From: Eopsaltria australis
Taxonomy: Eukaryota > Chordata > Aves > Passeriformes > Petroicidae
Direction of reading: 5' to 3'
NCBI GenBank assembly: GCA_034509425.1
Contig: JAVTVJ010000553.1
Location: forward strand, 1,363,842 to 1,427,841
DNA length: 64,000 nucleotides
Shown here: positions 57,191 through 64,000 of the stretch, in pieces
Numbering within the stretch: position 1 is the first letter of the stretch
Layout: every line of letters begins with the position of its first letter
Translations under genes and position numbers: made by a program
Notes under the pieces: generated by a model
The model's database searches: none
Told to the model about the DNA's origin: nothing
What the model saw: only the letters and a program-made list of their open reading frames with translations

Positions 57191-57639
57191 ATGGCTTCTT
57201 GAGCCGTTTTTTCCCAGTGTTTGACTAAACTACAAAAACACTTAAAAATGGAATTTTCTAGAAATTTTCATTAGAAAATTCCACCCATGTGCCAGAGGGT
57301 TTCCTTGATTACAGGGAAAGATGGAAGGAATACACTCATTTTGTCCCTCATCTCCCTCTTCTTATTCCTAAATCTTGGCCCTGATGCTTTACAAACGTGC
57401 TGAGCTTGTGGTGATTCCAGCAGAGCAGGGATTTTCTCTGGAAAAGCTGAGATATTGTGGAGAACATTTCCTTTGCATCCATGAGGCTCCTCTCCACCGA
57501 TCCCAACCCTTGGGAAGTGTCCTGGCATCCCCTGCTGAGGGACGGGGATCAGATGTGGAATTGCTGCTGCTCAGCTTGGGGATTGTGCAGAGTTGGGTGA
57601 TGAATTTTGGCCGGGAAAAGTGAGATCCATTCCCACAAA

Positions 57640-57850
57640 TTTTGCACGGAAGGAATGACTCCTTAATGGCAGTTAATGATTAATTACCCTCTGTTAATAA
57701 GGTTGGAGCTGTTCTCAACCTTTGGAAAAGGGGCTGGAAAATCACATAAACAACAACACCCGACCTGGCGGTGTCAGAGTGCCCAGGTGGAGTTTATTCA
57801 TTCTCCTTCTTAATTTTTATTGATTTATTGATCACTCATTGATGCTTGTC
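57640..57850. promoter_or_regulatory. Candidate conserved non-coding element
   Basis: CTTAATGGCAGTTAATGATTAATTACC and ATAAACAACAACACCCGACC form a single-copy AT-rich segment with homeodomain and forkhead-like words. Confidence 0.33.
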
Positions 57851-58785
57851 CAAGTAAATCATAGAATGCTGGGGAGTGACTCTGCTCCGGAGTTGCTCCC
57901 ATCAATACCGAGCTGTAAGTTTGGCTTCCCAAGGAATCAGATCCATAGGGAGGTGATTTCTGTTTCTTCTGGACTCTGTGTCAATCCAGTTCCTAATTAA
58001 TATTGATGTTCTCCAGTGATGGAGGAGCCTCAAGAATTGCTCAGCCGCCAAATTTAATGGAATTGTTTCCATTTCCGATAGCTGGATACAAAGGAGTGTC
58101 CTAACAGCGCTTCCAGGAGAAATATTGGAGTTGGAATCCATCAAAAACCTGGGAAAGGGAGAGGGCAGGGATTGACTGAGGGATGTGATAAATTCCCAGT
58201 GCCAGGAGAGCTCGGATCATCTGCAGCATCTCCCTGGAAACTGGGCTGAACCTCTCCAGAATTCCTGGAGGAATTCTTCCAAGCAGCCTGGGGGGGTTGG
58301 TCCAACGATCCATTGTTGGTTTTGTGGGAAGCTGGCATGGAAATCATGGAAGCACCAAGGAGCCTTCAGGATCTCTGTCCCCTCAGCTCCTCTGCAGCTC
58401 CTTCCTGTCCCAGCACAGCCTGGGATTTACCAAAATAAAGGAGAACCTCTGGTTATCTCCCCTGAGTTGGCCAAAATTTGGGAATGGGATGATTTATGCT
58501 ATGAAAAGGTGGAATTTTCCTGCAAAATCTCCCAAGCATTCCAAGCTTGGTGCTCCAGAATTCCTCCACAGGAGGAAAAGATTCAGGGCTTACAGACCCC
58601 CCCAGTTCTTTTCTCAATGCCAGGGCCTGAAGGAAAGGGGAGTTTTTAAGGCAAATTGATTTTTCCAGAGGTTGGAATATCTTGGAATGACATTTTAAGT
58701 GCCAGATGTGGCACTTGGAGCACTTTGTGGTTGCCCTGATGAGGCACAGTTGGAGCTGAAGTGGTTGGAGAGGTGGAGAGCAGGG

Positions 58786-58982
58786 TGAGATGGGATTTTG
58801 GGAAGGAATTCCTGTCTGGGAGGGTGGGGAGGGGCTGGGATGGATATCCCAGAATTCCCTGGATCCCTGGCAGTGCCCAAGGCCAGGTTGGACATTGGGG
58901 CTGGGAGCAGCCTGGGACAGTGGGAGGTGTCCCTGCATGTGGAATGGGATGAGCTTTAAGGTCCATTCCCAAACCATTCCAT
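58786..58982 (+). mobile_element. CR1 3' copy
   Basis: GGAAGGAATTCCTGTCTGGG, GGATCCCTGGCAGTGCCC, AGCCTGGGACAGTGGGAGG and TCCCAAACCATTCC, sense; the GATTTGCTGTGGCTGCCC piece is deleted. Confidence 0.85.
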
Positions 58983-59099
58983 AATCCCCTAAAGATCCAT
59001 TCCCATAAATAAATTTTTGATGGAGCCTGAAAAACCTAAAATCCATGGAATGAATTCCCAGCTTTCAAAAGGGAACATATTCCAGTCATTCAGCTCCTT

Positions 59100-59400
59100 C
59101 TCCAGCCGGTGTTTGACAACAAAGACGCGAGAACGAGGTGTGAGACATTGAAATACAGAAAACACAGCTTTAATTCAAGACATCATTTTATTCCCTCACA
59201 AGAGATTTGTTTTCCTTGTTTTTCTCGGGACAGATCTGTGCGAGCTCCCGAGAACTGCAATTTGTTGTTTGAAAAGCTGTTTATTTTGGCTTAACACTCC
59301 AAAGTGGCGTTTCCTTCTTCATTTGCATTCGTGGAAGGTTCCGTATTTTAAATTTCCTCTTTAATATTAAACTGTGCTTTTTTCAGGCTGCAGAGTAAGC
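59100..59400. promoter_or_regulatory. Candidate conserved non-coding element
   Basis: Single-copy AT-rich sequence from CCGGTGTTTGACAACAAAGACGCG to TTTAATATTAAACTGTGC. It keeps CpGs in AAGACGCGAGAACGAGG and GTGCGAGCTCCCGAGAAC and shows AACAAAG and TTTAATTC words. Confidence 0.4.
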
Positions 59401-59600
59401 TGAGACACATTCCACAGGCAGTGGAATTTTTGTTTTGGAGCTGAATAAGGACAGGTTTTTTTCAGGATGATGTTTTATCCCTGCTGCTGGAATTCGTGTG
59501 GGGGTTTTGTAGCACCTGCAGCACTTCCTTCTGCTTTGAGACACCCTCAGGAATTGTATTTTTAGGGCTTTTTCTGGGGTGGTGAGGGTGAAACATGGGA

Positions 59601-60235
59601 GGAGCTGAGGGAGCTGGGAAGGGTCTGGAGAATTCCTGAGGGAGCTGGGAAGGGGCTGGAGCCTGAGGGAGCTGGGAAGGGGCTGAGCCTGGAGCAAAGG
59701 AGGCTCAGGGGGGCCCTTGTGGCTCTGCACAGTCCCTGACAGGAGGGGGCTCAGGGGGGGTCGGGCTCTGCTCCCAGGGAACAGGGACAGGAGGAGAGGG
59801 AACGGCCTCAGGCTGGGCCAGGGGAGGCTCAGGGTGGACAGCAGCAGGAATTTCCCCGTGGAAAGGGTGCTCAGGCCTTGGCAGGGGCTGCCCAGGGAGC
59901 TTTGGAGTGCCCATCCCTGGAGGTGTCCCAGGAATTGCTGGAGGTGGCACTCAGAGCTCTGGGCTGGGGACAAGGTGGGCATCAGGCACAGCTGGGACTC
60001 TGATCTTGGAGCTCTCTTCCAACCTCAGGGATTCTGTGAGGTTTATATTGGATATTTTGGAAAATTTCTTCCCTAAATTTATTGTGCTGTCCTGGGACAG
60101 GTACAGGGTGGTGTCGTCATCCCTGGAGGGATTTCAAATCCATGTGGATGTGGCATTTGGGGACATGGGGCAGGGGTGATCTTGGCAATGCTGGGGAATG
60201 GTTGGGTCTTTTCCAACTTTAATGATTCCATTAAT
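59601..60235 (+). mobile_element. Composite CR1, sense, with duplicated 5' and 3' parts
   Basis: GAGGGAGCTGGGAAGGG occurs three times at 59607-59680. The main copy continues to TCTTCCAACCTCAGGGATTC near 60030. A second tail follows (ATCCATGTGGATGTGGCA, TTTTCCAACTTTAATGATTCC). This layout matches the composite at 26.5 kb, so it may be a genuine subfamily with two 3' modules. Confidence 0.82.
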
Positions 60236-60305
60236 TTCTGTCATGAACTCATGCTAAGTGGGGAAATGGTTGGACTTAGAGGATAATCCCAGAGAACTTT
60301 CTGAG

Positions 60306-60475
60306 CTTCCACTGTCCTGGGCTGCTCCCAGCCCCAGTGTCCAACCTGGCCTTGGACACTGCCAGGGATCCAGGGGCAGCCACAGCAAATCTGGGAAATC
60401 CAGCCCAGCCCCTCCCCACCCTCCCAGCCAGGAATTCCTTCCCAATATCCCACCCAAATCTCCTCTGGCACATCT
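60306..60475 (-). mobile_element. CR1 copy, antisense
   Basis: CACTGTCCTGGGCTGCTCCC, then CCTTGGACACTGCCAGGG and CCCTCCCAGCCAGGAATTCC; ends at CCCAAATCTCC. Confidence 0.85.
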
Positions 60476-60649
60476 TGAGGCTCTTGTTCTCGTTTTATGT
60501 CCATGGACTTTCCTTTAGGATAAATCCAGGTCCTCTCTGCTGCCTGTCAGGAGCTGCTCTACCAGCACTTCCTGATAAGGAAAAAAAAATTTAGTTAAAA
60601 ATTAAATTAAATTAAAATTTTAAACAATTAACACATTTCTGAAAGAGAT

Positions 60650-61000
60650 TCTAGCAAACTCTGCGAATCATTTAGAATTCAGGAGCTGTTTTGCCGAGGT
60701 GATTTTTAATGTACTTGATTTCCATCTCTCTGTGCCGTTCCCAGTGGGGGGAAATTCTGCATTTTTTCGTGTGTTCCCAAATAAGTGAGATGTGTTTGCT
60801 GCCAGCCTGTGATGGTGCTGAAAAGGGTCTGGCACCGTCGTCTGTTTTGCGATGCCAGGAACAACAAAGTGTTGCTTCCATTAAACCCTCCCTCGTCGAC
60901 GATTCCTTATTTTAGCAGATTCCTTGATCCCACTGCCGGCAATCTGTGGGATGCAAACTGCTCCGGGAGCACTTCAGGGAGGGAGAGGAGTGTGGGAAGG
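60650..61000. promoter_or_regulatory. Candidate conserved non-coding element
   Basis: TTAATGTACTTGATTTCC, GGCACCGTCGTCTG, TTTTGCGATGCC, CAACAAAGTGTTGC and CCTCGTCGACGATTCC lie in single-copy DNA. GTCGAC sits in a 10-bp near-palindrome. Confidence 0.35.
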
Positions 61001-61844
61001 GTTCCCTCTATGCTCATCTTTGCAATTCCCACTAAATCAGCGGGAAAAAAAATGGAAAATGCCCTTTTTGTTGGATGTAACAACCTGGAATGTTGGGAAT
61101 TAACCAAGTTCTCTGGAATTGTTGGAATAAGGGGCTGGGAAATTCTAAAGCACCAGTTTTCTGGGCTGATATTTCAGAATAAAAAGCCCAAATTTTTGAG
61201 TTTAAGGGTTTCAAGCAGAAATAAGAATTGCAAGGCAGCGTCTCTCAGTAACTTTATTCTCACTTAAAAGCAAAACCCAGCTTAAAAACGGCACAAAAAT
61301 CCTAAAATTCCTCAGAAACCCTTCCTGGAATTCCCATACCAGAGGGATATTTCTCAGTGCTGATGCTCCAAGCAATTCAGATTTTAAATCCAAATTTCCG
61401 TGAGTGTCCCACACGTGGTGCTGGTGGAACTGAGGGAACTCACATTATTCCCGAATTTATTTGGGAGAACAACGTGGCAGCCAAAATCCATAAATCCACT
61501 CACGGCCCCAGGCATGGAGAAGAGCAGCTGAAACTGAAGTAGCTGAACTCTGGGTGAGGGAAAAAAAAGAGCAGGAGTGAAGTCAGGAAATAAATTCCTG
61601 TGGGAGCACAGAGGGAATTATCCCTGATCGTTTGCCTGGGCAGGGACACACGGGGGTGACCTGGCAGTGGTGGATCTTTGGGAGACCTTTGCTCCCATGG
61701 AAATGGCAGGAATTGGCCTTGCAGGGATGAGTCCGGGACTCAGCTGAGGGAGAAAGAGGCAGCATTCCCACAGGGAATGAGTGTGGAGCAGGAAAAGGGA
61801 GTTCCTGATGTTTTATTTATTCCCCAAGATGGGAGTAGATCCCA

Positions 61845-62032
61845 GCGGGGATTGGTGGCTTCTTCCAAGGAGCAAGAGGAAAAGGCCTCAAGTTGTGCCA
61901 GGAAAGGTTTAAACTGGATATTTGTAGGAATTTCTTAATGGAAAGGGCTGTCCTGTCTTGGCACAGCTGCCCAGAGCAGAGGTGGGGTCCCTATCCCTGA
62001 AGGGATTTCAAATCCATGTGGATGTGGATTTG
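61845..62032 (+). mobile_element. Older CR1 3' copy
   Basis: AAAAGGCCTCAAGTTGTGCC, GAATTTCTTAATGGAAAGGG, and GGATTTCAAATCCATGTGG. It is closer to the general avian CR1 pattern than to the CAGGGAACAGGGACAGGAGG family, and more diverged. Confidence 0.75.
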
Positions 62033-62163
62033 AAATCCAAAATCGCTGCACAGCTGAGGGCACACCTGGACAGGTGAGATCTCCCCCAAAAACCCTCACA
62101 GAGATCCTCAAAATCCCTACACAGAGACCCCAAAAACCCTCAAGTGAGAGCCCAAAAAAATCA

Positions 62164-62522
62164 CAGGATCCAGGGAGAGCTCAGAGCCCCTTGCAGGGCC
62201 TAAAGGGGCTCCAGGAGAGCTGGAGAGGGACTGGGGACAAGGCATGGAGGGACAGGACATAGGGAATGGCTTCCCAGTGCCAGAGGGCAGGGATGGATGG
62301 GATATTGGGAATTGGGAATTCCTGGCTGGGAGGGTGGGGAGGGGCTGGTCTGGAATTCCCAGATTTGCTGTGGCTGCCCCTGGATCCCTGGCAGTGCCCA
62401 AGGCCAGGTTGGACATTGGGGCTTGGAGCAGCCTGGGACAGTGGGAGGTGTCCCTGCCATGGCAGGGGTGGGATGGGGTGGGATCTTCAAGGCTCCTTCC
62501 AGAATCATTCCATGATTTTAGG
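62164..62522 (+). mobile_element. Long CR1 3' copy
   Basis: CCAGGGAGAGCTCAGAGCCCC through ATGGAGGGACAGGACATAGG and ATATTGGGAATTGGGAATTCC to TCATTCCATGATTTTAGG; few gaps. Confidence 0.9.
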
Positions 62523-62689
62523 ATCTCAGCCCAAATCCATGTCTGAGGAGCTCTCCTGTCCTTTTCCCGATCCCTCTCCGAACTCCAGCAGTTTTTAACA
62601 CCTGCCCAGCAACAGGAACAACAACCAGCAGCATGAGGAGTTGTAAAAGGTGGAGAAAAGCCATAAATCCATCTGTTCCTGGAAAAACA

Positions 62690-62767
62690 GAGTTAGGGCA
62701 GCCCTAACTCGATAGATCGACCACGGGTAAGCTTTGTAGTGTCAGAATTAGGTCAGGCCTAATTCTG
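62690..62767. other. Pair of perfect 10-bp hairpins
   Basis: GAGTTAGGGC (62690-62699) and GCCCTAACTC (62701-62710) flank a single A. CAGAATTAGG (62743-62752) and CCTAATTCTG (62758-62767) flank TCAGG. The two hairpins are 32 nt apart in single-copy DNA. They share the TTAGG/CCTAA arms seen at 39.99, 47.2 and 54.56 kb. Confidence 0.55.
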
Positions 62768-63920
62768 CGGCAGCAGCGTTGGGAAGCAGCAGCGGGATTT
62801 GATTATCTGGGAGCCTTGGGGTGGCAGTGCCATCAATCACGGAGCCTTCCCGAGCTCCACAAACACCGGGGTCGCCGGGAATGTTGAGAAACAGGGAAAA
62901 ACCACCCTCAAATGGGATAAAAGGTGATTTTTGTCCTGTTTGATGGGAAAGTTTGGCTCGGGATCAGCTCAGAGGAAGGTGCACAATGAATATTCAAGTG
63001 AAAGCAGGTGGGAAATATTTAGGAATGATATGGATTGATCCAGGAAGGGCACGGCTGGTTTTAAATTAGGTCGGCATCACACCTGAAATCCTGTCCCAGG
63101 CACCTGGAATTTGGCTCAGACCGGAGCCAAAATGAAGGATTTCTCCATAAACAGAATATTTATTTAATAGAAGCTGCTTGTGTAACGTTTAACTTCCCCC
63201 CAAAGAAAAATCCACTTAGAGAAGAAGTAAAAAAGGCTCTTTCAATAACACATTTATTTGTGGACTGAGCCTCACCTCCGGCTGGAGAAATAGCCCCAAA
63301 TCCCAAATTAGCTGGAATAAAATGCTCCAAATTCTGCATTGATGAGGGCAGTGCATTCCCATGGCAATACCTTGGAGATTCCTGGTCATTCCATTTGCAG
63401 TTTAGGAGAATTAAGAGCTGGGATAATGTGGGGAAAGTGAATTCTGAGTAGCAAACGTCCGCAATTACCTTAAATCTCCCCTTTCTTGAGAAAACCCCAT
63501 TATTTCCTCCTTATTCTGCTGCAGAGCTGTGCTAAATTCACTGGGGGCTTCACTCCTGCTAATTAATTTTCCATGGAAAAGCTCCTGATGCAGAATATGG
63601 ATCAGGGGGGAATCTCATGGAGGGGAGAAGGATTGGATTTGTGGCAAATCCATCCTGCCTTTTCCAGCAGGTTCGTCCTGGATCTCCTATTTCCCCAAAA
63701 TATCTCGTTTTTTATTAGGTTTTAAGGAATCCTGCACATTCCAGGAATCAGGAAGATCTTAGAACTGCTCAGATGAAGGGAATTCATTCCAGGATCTGAG
63801 TTCTGATGTTGGCCAGAGTTTAATTCTCTGAGAACTCTTTACCAAAGAGGACTTGACCAAATCTCAGTGTGCGGGAGCGGAACTTTACCCGTGAAAGAGC
63901 TGAGCCAAGGGATCCTGGAA
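62768..63920. other. Single-copy intron segment
   Basis: Includes GCCATCAATCACGGAGCC, AAATTAGGTCGGCATCACACC near 63063 and AT-rich single-copy DNA. Candidate regulatory sequence; no coding signal. Confidence 0.35.
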
Positions 63921-63921
63921 C

Positions 63922-64000
63922 TGAATCCCAGAATGGTTTGGGATGGAAGGGACCTTAAAGCCCATCCAGTTCCACCCCTGGAATCCACATCTTCCAACAT
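63922..64000 (-). mobile_element. CR1 3' end, cut by window edge
   Basis: CCCAGAATGGTTTGGGATGG, GGGACCTTAAAGCCCATCC, antisense. Confidence 0.8.

Larger units (their letters stand above)
11575..64000 (+). other. Intron 1 of the MDGA-like gene, running off the window
   Basis: After the donor at 11575 I found no frame resembling the next exon of the family, which should encode the start of the first Ig domain with a conserved VYTIREG segment, and no other coding exon on either strand. The span is therefore read as intron. It could also hide unrelated non-coding transcripts that sequence alone does not show. Confidence 0.55.

Noticed and set aside
54561..62710. TTAGGG words as interstitial telomere repeats
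   Set aside because: They occur singly within hairpins, never as tandem TTAGGG units.
1..64000. Any prokaryotic-type system, CRISPR array, operon or phage
   Set aside because: No spaced identical short repeats with unique spacers, no Shine-Dalgarno-linked frames, and repeat content is avian. The tandem arrays are contiguous with no spacers.
1..64000. tRNA, rRNA and snRNA genes
   Set aside because: No B-box-like GGTTCGAATCC, no rRNA core segments and no snRNA motifs were seen. microRNA hairpins cannot be excluded by eye.

Overview
This is a vertebrate nuclear window, most likely from a songbird or another neoavian bird. Two observations support that. About 45 segments match the 3' part of CR1, the dominant avian LINE, in both orientations. 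One fragment resembles a passerine ERV long terminal repeat. There is no bacterial-style gene packing, no operon, no CRISPR array and no recognisable tRNA or rRNA. Nearly all longer open frames lie in CR1 copies, tandem arrays or GC-rich DNA and are not genes.

The one gene I can support is the 5' end of an MDGA-family gene (MAM domain-containing GPI anchor protein; MDGA2 best fit, MDGA1 possible) on the + strand. A CpG island spans about 10.03-12.68 kb. It holds a GC-rich minisatellite, a CRE-like site and TATA-like motif near 10.78-10.82 kb, three upstream ORFs, and a first coding exon (11502-11574) that encodes a signal peptide and ends in a GTGAGT donor. No second coding exon is visible in the remaining 52 kb, so that span reads as intron 1.

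Layout: 1-10 kb is upstream DNA with a triplicated block, CR1 fragments and another triplicated block. 10-12.7 kb is promoter, exon 1 and a G-rich, minisatellite-bearing start of intron 1. 12.7-64 kb is intron, built from CR1 fragments, at least a dozen independent local tandem duplications with periods from about 17 to 480 bp, an 11-unit AT-rich satellite (34.63-35.52 kb), and islands of non-repetitive AT-rich DNA that keeps CpGs and is a good candidate for conserved regulatory sequence.

The most interesting signals are the promoter architecture with its nested uORFs, a recurring class of short perfect hairpins with TTAGG/CCTAA arms, the dense ladder of local duplications, and several candidate conserved non-coding elements. 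I see no complete, previously undescribed gene system. All family assignments come from reading the sequence; none were checked by search.
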